Below are positions 48,576 to 56,968 of a DNA stretch of 64,000 bases, in pieces. Below the pieces are notes generated by a model. The model had not been told where the DNA came from and ran no database searches. It worked only from the letters and a program-made list of their open reading frames with translations. The first letter of the stretch is position 1. Each line of letters begins with the position of its first letter. This DNA comes from Acidobacteriota bacterium (GTDB lineage: Bacteria > Acidobacteriota > Aminicenantia > Aminicenantales > Saccharicenantaceae): assembly GCA_039683095.1 (NCBI GenBank), contig JBDKSB010000012.1:466293-530292 (forward strand), in the 5' to 3' direction. Position numbers and translations under genes: made by a program.

Positions 48576-49445
48576 ATGAAAAAGAACGCGTGCGCCCGCC
48601 GGTCCGCCCTGGCCGCCGCCGCCGGCGCCGTCCTCGTCCTGGCCGGCTGCGCCGTCAAGACCGAGCCGGCCCGGAACATCCTCGAGTACCGGATGCCGGC
48701 GGGCCGGGTCCTGACCTACGAGGCCAAGACGGAACAGTCGCAGGTCATGGAGATCATGGGCCAGTCGAACGACACCCGGATGTCCAGCAGCAGCGTTTTC
48801 ACCGTCAAGTCGAAGAGCCTGAAGGATAAGAACTTCCTGCTCGGCGTGACCCTCGACAGCGCCGCCGTGACCGTCGCCAACAGCCTCCAGGGCGACATGT
48901 CGCCGGACATGAGCGCGGTCAAGGGCAAGTCCTTCGACATGGTCCTCTCGCCGCTCGGTTCCGAGGTGGACGTGGCCGGGGCCGAGGCCATCACCTACGC
49001 CATCTCCGGGGAGACCCACACCATGGCCTCGGGATTCAAGACGTTCTTCCCCGACGTTTCCGGCAAGCCGGCCCGGATCGGCGAGACCTGGCCGTCGAGC
49101 GCCTCGGTCGAAGAGACCGCGGGCTCGATCAAGATCAAGGTCGAGGTCCAGAACGTCAACACGCTCGAGGGCTTCGAGACCGTCGAGGGGATGAACTGCG
49201 CCCGGGTCGCCACCCAGGTGACCGGCACCCTCACGGGGTCCGGGAGCCAGATGGGCATGGACCTGAGCTTCACGGGCGTCATCAAGGGCCGCGACGTCTG
49301 GTACTTCGCCGTCAAGGAAGGGATCTACGTCCAGGCGACCTCCGAGACGACGACCCAGATGTCGATCGACGTCCCGGCCGCCGGCCTGACCATCCCCGCG
49401 ACCCAGACGAGCAAGGGCGAGACCAGGCTGACCGGCAGGAAGTGA
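48576..49445 (+). CDS. Lipoprotein of a tandem paralogous pair, first copy (289 aa)
   Basis: The signal ends AVLVLAGC, so it is probably a lipoprotein. The mature part (LEYRMPAGRVLTYEAKTEQSQ at the start and the block KGKSFDMVLSPLGSEVDVAG) is shared with the next gene and suggests a mainly beta protein of the DUF6263-like kind. Function is unknown. The ATG at 48576 follows AGGAGGTGCATCC and is preferred to an upstream ATG at 48552. The next gene, 84 bases on, is a clear paralog. Confidence 0.75.
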   Translation: MKKNACARRSALAAAAGAVLVLAGCAVKTEPARNILEYRMPAGRVLTYEAKTEQSQVMEIMGQSNDTRMSSSSVFTVKSKSLKDKNFLLGVTLDSAAVTVANSLQGDMSPDMSAVKGKSFDMVLSPLGSEVDVAGAEAITYAISGETHTMASGFKTFFPDVSGKPARIGETWPSSASVEETAGSIKIKVEVQNVNTLEGFETVEGMNCARVATQVTGTLTGSGSQMGMDLSFTGVIKGRDVWYFAVKEGIYVQATSETTTQMSIDVPAAGLTIPATQTSKGETRLTGRK

Positions 49446-49529
49446 CCGCCGCGCCGTTCGCGCCGCGAAAAGCTGCACAACGGCTCCATCCGTGGTAGAA
49501 TCGTTCGAACGTTCCGAGGAGGTTTATCG

Positions 49530-50417
49530 ATGAATGCCAGAATCGCACCGATCGCGCGGACGGCCCTGGCGGCCGCCGCCACGCTCGTCCTGGCCGCCGC
49601 CGTGCCCGCGGCCGCCGCAGGGCCCCAGGCCAAGCCCGGCCGGGCCGTCGTCCTCGAATACAAGATGCCGGCCGGCCGCAGCCTGACCTATAAGCTCCAG
49701 TCGGCTCAGACCCAGGTCATGGAGGTCCAGGGCCAGGCGATGGACACCAAGATCGCCAGCACGAACACCGTCACCTTCAAGTCCAAGGGAATGAAGGACA
49801 AGAACCTGCTCCTGGGCGTGACCATCGACGAAATGGCCTCGACCGTGACCAACAGCATGCAGGGCGACATGTCCCCTGACTTCAGCCAGGTCAAGGGCAA
49901 GTCTTTCGACATGGTCCTCTCCCCGCTCGGCTCGGAAGTGGACGTCTCCGGCGCCGAGGCCATCACCTTCAGCACGGCCGCCGAGACGCGCGATGTCAGC
50001 GCCCAGTTCAAGGCCTTCTTCCCCGACCTGCCGGGCAAGCCGGTCAAGGTCGGCGACACCTGGCCTTCGAGCGCCAGCCTCGAGCAGAAATCGGCCGCCA
50101 TGAGCGTCCGCGCCGACAGCCAGTACGTCAACACGTTCGAGGGCCTCGAGACGGTCGACGGGATGGAATGCGCCCGGATCTCCTCGCAGGTCACCGGGAC
50201 CGTGACCGGCACCGGGAACCAGATGGGCATGGACCTGACCATGTCCGGCACCAGCAAGGGCAAGACCGTCTGGTATTTCGCGGTCAAGGAAGGGATATTC
50301 GTCAAGTCGGCCGACGAAACGACATCCGAGATCTCCATCGACGTCTCCGGCGCGGGCATGACCATCCCGATGAGCCAGACGTCCAAGAGCGAGATCACGC
50401 TGGCCGGCAAGTCATGA
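49530..50417 (+). CDS. Secreted paralog of the preceding lipoprotein, second copy (295 aa)
   Basis: It shares the blocks KGKSFDMVLSPLGSEVDVSG, FFPDLPGKPVKVGDTWPSSAS and YFAVKEGIF with the gene before it, so this is a tandem duplication. It has a cleavable signal (ending AVPAAAAGPQ) but no lipobox Cys, so the two copies likely differ in anchoring. A TAGAAT box (49494-49499) and an AGGAGG site precede the ATG. The role is unknown. Both proteins end with a similar ...MTIP-SQTSK-E-LAG-K tail. Confidence 0.75.
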   Translation: MNARIAPIARTALAAAATLVLAAAVPAAAAGPQAKPGRAVVLEYKMPAGRSLTYKLQSAQTQVMEVQGQAMDTKIASTNTVTFKSKGMKDKNLLLGVTIDEMASTVTNSMQGDMSPDFSQVKGKSFDMVLSPLGSEVDVSGAEAITFSTAAETRDVSAQFKAFFPDLPGKPVKVGDTWPSSASLEQKSAAMSVRADSQYVNTFEGLETVDGMECARISSQVTGTVTGTGNQMGMDLTMSGTSKGKTVWYFAVKEGIFVKSADETTSEISIDVSGAGMTIPMSQTSKSEITLAGKS

Positions 50418-50548
50418 CCCGTCCCCCCGCCGGCCCCTCGTCCGACTAAATCGTCAGGGATGGCTGTCCGGCGGTCCGGTCGCCTGGTTGCCCGGCTGCG
50501 CGGCGGCCGTCCCTGAATTGCGGTCCATTCGCTGAGACAGGAGAGGCC

Positions 50549-51592
50549 ATGCCCGAGAAGACGCCCAAACGGATCGAGGATTTCCGCAAAAAGGACGACC
50601 TGCTGGTCGTCACCGGGGCCGGCGGCTTCATCGCCGGCTCGCTCGTCCGCTATTTTCATGACAAGGGCTTTGCCCGGATCCGGGCCGTCGACAAGAAGCC
50701 CCTGGCCGAATGGTACCAGCGCACGCCCGGGGTCGAGGACCTGGTCCTCGATGTCAGCGTCCCGGACAACTGCGCCAGGGCCTGCGACGGGGCCGTCGAG
50801 GTCTACAACCTGGCCGCCGACATGGGCGGCATGGGCTTCATCGAGCGCTACCGGATCGAATGCCTGCGCAGCGTCCTCATCAACACCCACATGATCGAGG
50901 CCGCCCAGAAGGCCGGGGCCGACCGCTACTTCTTCTCCTCGTCGGCCTGCGCCTACAACGTCGACCTCCAGAAGGACACCCGGTCCCGGGCCCTCAGGGA
51001 GTCCGACGCCTACCCGGCCAACGCCGAGCGCGGCTACGGCTGGGAGAAGCTCTTCTCCGAGATGGTCTGCCAGGAGTACCGGGCCGAGCGCGGCCTCAAG
51101 ACGGCCATCGCCCGCTTCCACAACGTCTACGGGCCGTTCGGGACCTGGGACGGCGGCCGCGAGAAAGCGCCGGCGGCGCTCTCGCGCAAGGTCGTCGAGG
51201 CCCGGGACAACGGCACTTTCGCGGTCGAGATCTGGGGCGACGGCACCCGGACCCGCAGCTTCATGTGGATCGGGGACTGCGTCAACGGCATCGACATGAT
51301 CATGCACTGCGACGAGCTCATCGCCACGCCCATCAACCTGGGTTCGCACGAGCTCGTTTCGGTCAACGACCTGCTCGGCCTGATCGAGGACATCGCCGGG
51401 TTCAAGGTCGAGCGCCGCTACGACCTGACCCAGCCGCTCGGCGTCGGCGGGCGGAACTCCGACAACACGATGATCCGCCGGGTCCTGGGGTGGGAGCCCT
51501 CGACGCCGCTGCGCGAGGGCCTGGCCAAGACATACGCCTGGATCGCGGAGCAGTACGCCCTGCGCAAGACGGGGCGAAAGGTCGTCCTCTAG
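50549..51592 (+). CDS. GDP-mannose 3,5-epimerase-like NAD-dependent sugar epimerase
   Basis: This 347-residue cytoplasmic enzyme of the extended SDR group has the NAD site VTGAGGFIAGSL and the active-site pair in YGWEKLFSE (Tyr, Lys). The stretches NLAADMGGMGFI, HNVYGPFGTWDGGREKAPAAL and GGRNSDNTMIRRVLGW strongly resemble plant-type GDP-mannose 3,5-epimerase, which makes GDP-L-galactose or GDP-L-gulose. In bacteria the product may feed surface polysaccharides. It stands alone, between the paralog pair and the GWxTD gene, whose end it nearly touches. Confidence 0.8.
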   Translation: MPEKTPKRIEDFRKKDDLLVVTGAGGFIAGSLVRYFHDKGFARIRAVDKKPLAEWYQRTPGVEDLVLDVSVPDNCARACDGAVEVYNLAADMGGMGFIERYRIECLRSVLINTHMIEAAQKAGADRYFFSSSACAYNVDLQKDTRSRALRESDAYPANAERGYGWEKLFSEMVCQEYRAERGLKTAIARFHNVYGPFGTWDGGREKAPAALSRKVVEARDNGTFAVEIWGDGTRTRSFMWIGDCVNGIDMIMHCDELIATPINLGSHELVSVNDLLGLIEDIAGFKVERRYDLTQPLGVGGRNSDNTMIRRVLGWEPSTPLREGLAKTYAWIAEQYALRKTGRKVVL

Positions 51593-51598
51593 CCGGCC

Positions 51599-53746
51599 CT
51601 ACTTCTTTTCCAGGCCGGCGACGATCTTGCCGATGCTTTCCTGGCCGCCGTCGATCGTCAGCGAGGCCTTGAAGGCCGCCAGGGCCCGGTCCTTCTGTCC
51701 CAGCTTCAGGAAGCACGTGCCCAAAGCGTTGAGCACGGACGTATCGCTGTTGTAGATCTTGTTGGCCTCGAGCAGATCGGCAAGAGCGGCGTCATAGCGC
51801 TCCCGGCCCATCAGGGCCAGGCCCCGGACCGTATGATAGTCGAAGCGGCCCTTCTCCACCCCGGCCAGGCCCTCGACCACGGTCAGGGCCTCCTCGAACT
51901 TGCCCCTCTTGACCAGGAAGCGGGCATAGTCGCTGACGCCTTCCTTGTAGCCCGGGTTCCTGGCCAGTCCCCTGGCAAAAAAGGCCTCCGCCTTGTCCGG
52001 CACGCCGAGCTTGTCGTACTGGCGGGCCAGCTGGTAGTCGATGTAGAACTCGTTGGCCAGGGAAAAGCCGCGCGAATTGGCGATGGGGTGGGCCAGCGCC
52101 CGCTCGGACGACAGGACGAACTGGGCCTTCTTCTCGTCGAGGACTGTCTTGTCCGGCCCGAGCAGGCGGACGGTCAGCTCGTAATAGTCCGGGGGCAGGC
52201 CCGCCGTGGACAGGTTGGGTGTCAGGCTGATGACCGGGCGGCAGGGTCCGTCGGCCAGCCGCAGGGACACGGTCCGCACGGTCTGGACGTTGGTCAGGCC
52301 CTTCAGGCCCAGCTCGACCGACCCGGCCTGCCACAGCTCCTGCGTGACGTCGGTCACGGAAACGAGGACGTCCAGCTCGTCGGACGAGCCGAAGCTCATC
52401 TTGGGATCGACGACGAGCTTGCGCTCGCCGGTCTTGAAGGGGATCAGCACGTCGGCCGAGAAGGCCTTCAGCTGGTAGCCGAGGAACGGGCCGTTGAGCG
52501 CCGGCGCACCCCCCGACCGGGGCACGGTGACCGTGCGCTCGAAGACCGTGAACTCCTTGGCCACGGAGTTCTGGACGAGCACGGTCAGCTTGTACGTCCC
52601 CTCGCAGACCGGGAAGGCGTCCTCCAGGGAGACGCCGTTCTGGCGGATGCGGTCGATGTCGGCGGCCGGGAAATAGAGGGCGTACTCCTTGGAGTTTTGG
52701 AAGACGATGTCCTCGCCGCGGCGCAGACTGACGTCGACCTTGAAGTTGGCGAAGTACTGGTCCTTGGGTTCGTAGTAGTCCACGGACAGCTTCAGGGGCA
52801 CGACGCTGAAATGGACGAAGGGCAGGTCGAGGCGGGGGTCGCGGATGACCGCCGCCAGGCCCTCGTTCTCGACATAGTTGGTCATGTACTCGGTGCTGAC
52901 CAGACCCTTGAAATCGAAGAAATGCGTGGCGTAGGTCGGGTTGAGCCCCTTGTAGGGGTATTCAGTGAGGTTGGCCAGGAGCTCCGTGCTCCGGGCCGTG
53001 GGCTGATAGTTGTACCCGTACTCCCCGGGGATGAGCGACATGGCCATCGAGGCCAGGGTCGGGGCGAAGTTCCGGATGGTATCGAAGATCGTTTCGTAGT
53101 CGTCCTGGTCGATGGTCCTGAGGCTGGCCAGGGGCTCGAGGAGGGACTTGGGCCCGTCGATGAACGGGTCGTAGAGCTTCATCTCGCCGAAGCCCTTCTT
53201 CTGGAAGAAGACCAGGCCGAAATGCGTCGGCAGGTTCTTCGTCCCGTCGGTGTAATAATACCAGACCTCGCAGGGAACGATGCCCGTCGTGCCCGGGAAG
53301 CGGTCGTAGCTGCGCGGTTCGCCCAGGATCATCCAGACCCGGCCGCGGTCGGTCATCCAGCCCGGCCGGCCGGCCGGGAAATACTTGTTGGCGTAGTCGA
53401 AACGCTTCTGGATCTCGTCCTTGTACTCGTTCTCCGGCGTCCCCGGGGTCGGGTCGCGGATCTTCCAGAAGTCGGTGACGAAGATGTCGCGGTCGCGGTT
53501 GTCCGTGAGATCCAGGAAGACCTCGCGCTCCTTGGGGCTGATGATGTAGGCCGTGAGCTTGAGGAAGTCCTGGTAGACGGGATCGAGGTCCCGGCCGTCT
53601 TTGGCCGGCCGCGCCTTCTCCGTCTTGGACTGGACCGGCCGGGGCTTGTCCTGGCGCGCCGCGAGAAGCGGAGGGACGGCCTGGGCCAGCCCCAGCACCA
53701 GGACCAGGGCCAGGGCCGGGCTCAGGATCGGGATGCGTCTGTTCAT
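51599..53746 (-). CDS. Secreted GWxTD-domain protein with C-terminal TPR repeats
   Basis: This 715-residue protein has a signal peptide (residues ~1-30) and the GWxTD core (GWMTDRGRVWMILGEP near residue 140), a domain typical of Acidobacteriota/Aminicenantes-type genomes. A beta-rich middle (~residues 250-520) and helical TPR-like repeats at the end (~570-715) follow. The molecular role of GWxTD is not known. The ATG at 53746 was chosen over the open frame upstream, which overlaps the next gene. It lies 13 bases downstream of the TPR gene, so they form one transcript. Confidence 0.8.
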   Translation of the reverse strand: MNRRIPILSPALALVLVLGLAQAVPPLLAARQDKPRPVQSKTEKARPAKDGRDLDPVYQDFLKLTAYIISPKEREVFLDLTDNRDRDIFVTDFWKIRDPTPGTPENEYKDEIQKRFDYANKYFPAGRPGWMTDRGRVWMILGEPRSYDRFPGTTGIVPCEVWYYYTDGTKNLPTHFGLVFFQKKGFGEMKLYDPFIDGPKSLLEPLASLRTIDQDDYETIFDTIRNFAPTLASMAMSLIPGEYGYNYQPTARSTELLANLTEYPYKGLNPTYATHFFDFKGLVSTEYMTNYVENEGLAAVIRDPRLDLPFVHFSVVPLKLSVDYYEPKDQYFANFKVDVSLRRGEDIVFQNSKEYALYFPAADIDRIRQNGVSLEDAFPVCEGTYKLTVLVQNSVAKEFTVFERTVTVPRSGGAPALNGPFLGYQLKAFSADVLIPFKTGERKLVVDPKMSFGSSDELDVLVSVTDVTQELWQAGSVELGLKGLTNVQTVRTVSLRLADGPCRPVISLTPNLSTAGLPPDYYELTVRLLGPDKTVLDEKKAQFVLSSERALAHPIANSRGFSLANEFYIDYQLARQYDKLGVPDKAEAFFARGLARNPGYKEGVSDYARFLVKRGKFEEALTVVEGLAGVEKGRFDYHTVRGLALMGRERYDAALADLLEANKIYNSDTSVLNALGTCFLKLGQKDRALAAFKASLTIDGGQESIGKIVAGLEKK

Positions 53747-53759
53747 GGCCTCGAACCCG

Positions 53760-54674
53760 CTATTTCTTGAGATAATCCAAGAAACTCCGGACCTGCGCGG
53801 CCCGTTCCGTATCGGGATCGACCTTGAGATACTTCTCGAAGGCGTCGATGGCCTTGGCCTTCTCCTGAAGGGCCGTGTAGGTGATGCCCAGCTGATAGAG
53901 GGCGTCGAGCTGGTTCTCGTCGAGGGCGACGGCCTTCTCGAAATAGGCCGCGGCCTCGGCCAGTTTCTGCGTCTTGAAGAAGGCAATGCCGATCGAGCAG
54001 AGGAGGTTGGGGTCTTCGATCTTGTCGAGGGGAACCTTGTTGTACCATTCCAGGGCCGCGTCGGTGTTGCCGCGATTGGCATAGCAGTTGCCGATGCCGA
54101 TCGTGGCCTCCGCGTCGGCCGGGTTCTTGGCCAGGACCTCCTTGTAGGCCGCCTCGGCCTCGTCGTACTTCTCCTGGACGAAGTAGCTGTTGCCGACGTT
54201 CCGCCAGACGAAGTAGGCGTCGGGGAACTTGGCCAGGAAGGCCTTGTAGGCCTCGACGGCCCCGGCGTAATCCTTCTTGTCATAGATGTCGTTGGCCGCC
54301 GTCAGGTCCTTTCTCATGTCGTCGCTGACGACCAGGCCCTCGACCTTGCGCATGACCACCCTCATCTCTTTGTACTTCTCGAACTGGTTCATTTGCAGCG
54401 ATTTGTGGACCGAGGAATACCCGATCTTGTCGAAGTCGATGTTCCACAGCCCGCTGCGCATCCAGGCGCCGAGCCATTTGCCGTCCTTGCCGCTCTTGGC
54501 CTCGAAGCCGCCGTCGAACTTCGGGCAGAAGAACTTGACCCGGACCCCCTCGACGGGGTTGCCTTGATCATCGACGACGATCCCGGGGATCCGCCCCTGC
54601 CCCTTCCACTCCTGGGCGCAAAGGGCGGACGCGGCCATCAGGACGCAGATCGAAACAACGAGGGTTTTTTTCAT
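53760..54674 (-). CDS. Secreted carboxypeptidase-regulatory-like/TPR protein
   Basis: This 304-residue exported protein has a signal peptide (MKKTLVVSICVLMAASALCAQ, 21 residues; shown here only by ends). A small beta domain follows (GRIPGIVVDDQGNPVEGVRVKF) like those in TonB receptors and surface proteins. Then come about five TPR units (ANDIYDKKDYAGAVEAYKAFL, GNSYFVQEKYDEAEAAYKEVL, YEKAVALDEN-like). The ATG at 54674 lies six bases after the Shine-Dalgarno CCGGAGG; one at 54680 would overlap that site. It probably works with the GWxTD protein encoded just downstream. Confidence 0.75.
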   Translation of the reverse strand: MKKTLVVSICVLMAASALCAQEWKGQGRIPGIVVDDQGNPVEGVRVKFFCPKFDGGFEAKSGKDGKWLGAWMRSGLWNIDFDKIGYSSVHKSLQMNQFEKYKEMRVVMRKVEGLVVSDDMRKDLTAANDIYDKKDYAGAVEAYKAFLAKFPDAYFVWRNVGNSYFVQEKYDEAEAAYKEVLAKNPADAEATIGIGNCYANRGNTDAALEWYNKVPLDKIEDPNLLCSIGIAFFKTQKLAEAAAYFEKAVALDENQLDALYQLGITYTALQEKAKAIDAFEKYLKVDPDTERAAQVRSFLDYLKK

Positions 54675-54731
54675 CTCCATCCTCCGGATGACGCACTTGC
54701 CAGACATCTTAGCATACGCCGATTCGAAGAC

Positions 54732-56852
54732 CTAGCGGCACTGTTCCATCAGGGCCTCGAGGGTCTCTCTCTCCCTGGCCGGCAGGGTCTTGCCGTAGAG
54801 GTCCCTGTACCTGGTCAGGGCGGCCAGGGCCTTGGCCTTCTCGCCCTTGTCGAAATAGGCCGTGCCCAGGTTGTAGAGGGCGAACTTGTGCCCGGGAGAG
54901 GCGGCCAGGGCCTGCTCGAAGCACGAGATGGCGGCGGCCACGTCACCCAGCAGGCGGTAGGCGGCGCCAAGTCCGTTGTAGGCGGAGGCATCCCGCGGGT
55001 CGGCTTCGAGGGCCCGCTTGAAGGAATCCATGGCCTGGCGGAGCTTGGCGGCATCCCGGGTCTTCATGGCCTGCGCAGCCTGGGCCGTGCCCAGGTTGGA
55101 GAGCACGGCGCCGTACCTGGGGTCGAGCGCCAGGGCCCGCTCGTAGGCCGCGACGGCATTGTCGAGGTCGCCCTTGTTCCAGTAGGCCACGCCCTGGTAG
55201 TTCCAGAGCTCGGGGTCCCAGTCGATCATGGCCGCGGCCCGGTCGAGCACGGCGATGGCTTCGTCGTTCCGCCCGAGCTCGGCCAGAACGATGCCCTGCT
55301 CGATGGCCAGCTTGTAGTTGCGGGGGTTGGCCGCCGTGCCCTTCCGCAACAGGATCTCCGCTTCGGCCGGCCGGCCCTGCTTCTCGTAAACGGTCACCAG
55401 GAAGAGATAGGGATTGTCGAAGTCGGGACGGTCCCGGACGAGCTCGCGGAGCAGGGCGATGCTCTGTTCGGCCTGGCCGCGGAAATAGAGGTCCTGGGCC
55501 TGCTCGAACTTGCGGTTGAAGGGCAGGAGCGTCTTCAGGTCGTCCCCGGGCCCGAAATAGACCTTGGCCGGCGGCTGGTAGCCGCCGACATAGCCCAGGC
55601 TCTGAAGCCGCTCCCGGGCGGCCGCGCCGAGCTGGGGCCTGGCGGCGGCCTCCGGCCCGGACCCGGCCCTGACCATCGCGGCCACCTTGGCCCGCTCGCG
55701 GGCGACGTCCGGGCCGGCCAGGTTCCGGGCCTCCGCGAAATCCGATCCGAGGTCGTAGGCCTCGGCGACGGGCAGGTCGATGAACTTTTTCGGGCCCTCG
55801 ATGTAACCGCGCAGGGGGGCCCAGCCCCGCCGGTAGTAGGCGTAGAGCGATTCGAAATAGATCGGCCGGGCGGCCAGGTCTCCCAGGTCCTTGCCCTTCG
55901 TCGCGGGAAGGAGCGAGAGCCCCTGCAGGAAGGCCGGCTTCGGCAGGCCCAGGAGATCGCAGGCGGTCGGGAAGATATCGACGTGACAGACGTTCCCGTC
56001 GACGCGGCCCGGCCTGAGGCCCGGCCCGGCCATGATCAGCGGCACCCAGAGGGTCGAATTGTAGGCGAAATAGCCGTGGGTCGTCTCGCCGTGCTCGCCG
56101 AGCGACTGGCCGTGGTCGCCGGTCAGGACGACCACGGTCGAGGCCGCCTGGCGGGAGCCGTCGAGGTACGTGAAAAGCCGGGCCAGGGAGGCGTCGACAT
56201 AGGCGACCTCGCCGCTGTAGGGATCGTCCTTGAACCTGTCCGCGTACGGCGCCGGCGGCTCGTACGGCTGGTGGGGGTCGAAAACATGGATCCAGGCGAA
56301 CCAGGGCCCGGCGCGGCCGTCGAGCCAGGCCAGGGCGGCGGCCACGACGGCCTCGGCCTTCCGCTCGACGAACTGGAAATCGAGGCCGGTGCCGGAGCCG
56401 TAGCTCTCGTCGTAGACGTCGAAGCCGCGGTCCAGGCCGAAGCGGGCGTCCAGGGGGAAGGCCCCGACGAAGGCGCCCGTCGCATAGCCCTGGCCCTTCA
56501 GGAACGTCGCCAGGCTGGGGAGGTCCTCCGGCACCTTGAAGTTGCCGTTGTCGTGGACGCCGTGAGAAAGCGGCGTTGTGCCGAGAAGGATCGAGGCGTG
56601 GGACGGAAGCGTCAGGGGCGTGTGGGCGAAAGCCCGGCCGAAGACGACGCCCGAACCCGCCAGCCGGTCGATGGCCGGGGTCTTGAGATAGGGCGAGCCG
56701 TAGCAGCCCAGGCGGTCCGGCCGCAGCGTATCGACGGTGATCAGGAGCAGGTTCGGCCGGGGGGCCGGGGCGGCGGCCAGAGGCAGGCCGGCCAGGAACG
56801 CCAGCGCGGCCACGACGGCCCGCGCGGCCGGGCGGATAACAGAGAGGCTCAT
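54732..56852 (-). CDS. Alkaline-phosphatase-superfamily (sulfatase-like) protein fused to TPR repeats
   Basis: This 706-residue exported protein has a signal peptide (residues 1-28). The sulfatase-like domain covers ~30-410: LLLITVDTLRPDRLGCYG (metal Asp), TGDHGQSLGEHG (metal Asp, His) and FDPHQPY. At the nucleophile the expected Cys/Ser-X-Pro-X-Arg reads Thr-Leu-Pro-Ser-His (HTPLTLPSHASIL), so no formylglycine can be made. Thr is a known nucleophile in phosphotransferases of the superfamily. Residues ~430-706 are tetratricopeptide repeats (YLFLVTVYEKQGRPAEAEILL; LWNYQGVAYWNKGDLDNAVAAY). A phosphodiesterase- or transferase-like role is more likely than sulfatase activity. Confidence 0.78.
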   Translation of the reverse strand: MSLSVIRPAARAVVAALAFLAGLPLAAAPAPRPNLLLITVDTLRPDRLGCYGSPYLKTPAIDRLAGSGVVFGRAFAHTPLTLPSHASILLGTTPLSHGVHDNGNFKVPEDLPSLATFLKGQGYATGAFVGAFPLDARFGLDRGFDVYDESYGSGTGLDFQFVERKAEAVVAAALAWLDGRAGPWFAWIHVFDPHQPYEPPAPYADRFKDDPYSGEVAYVDASLARLFTYLDGSRQAASTVVVLTGDHGQSLGEHGETTHGYFAYNSTLWVPLIMAGPGLRPGRVDGNVCHVDIFPTACDLLGLPKPAFLQGLSLLPATKGKDLGDLAARPIYFESLYAYYRRGWAPLRGYIEGPKKFIDLPVAEAYDLGSDFAEARNLAGPDVARERAKVAAMVRAGSGPEAAARPQLGAAARERLQSLGYVGGYQPPAKVYFGPGDDLKTLLPFNRKFEQAQDLYFRGQAEQSIALLRELVRDRPDFDNPYLFLVTVYEKQGRPAEAEILLRKGTAANPRNYKLAIEQGIVLAELGRNDEAIAVLDRAAAMIDWDPELWNYQGVAYWNKGDLDNAVAAYERALALDPRYGAVLSNLGTAQAAQAMKTRDAAKLRQAMDSFKRALEADPRDASAYNGLGAAYRLLGDVAAAISCFEQALAASPGHKFALYNLGTAYFDKGEKAKALAALTRYRDLYGKTLPARERETLEALMEQCR

Positions 56853-56909
56853 GCGATCGTCTCTCCTCAGCGCATCATTCTAGCACGCCGGACCTGGCCG
56901 GGATAAGGA

Positions 56910-56940
56910 AAGCCCCTCCCCCCGCCGGGGGGAGGGGCTT
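56910..56940 (-). terminator. Rho-independent terminator of the TonB receptor gene
   Basis: A perfect 14-base-pair stem (56910-56923 with 56927-56940) with a three-base loop, starting 28 bases after the receptor's stop codon in the minus direction. It is followed by TTTCCTT, a short U-rich tail in RNA. Confidence 0.8.
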
Positions 56941-56968
56941 CGAGCATCTGCTTCGTGACTGCTTGAGC

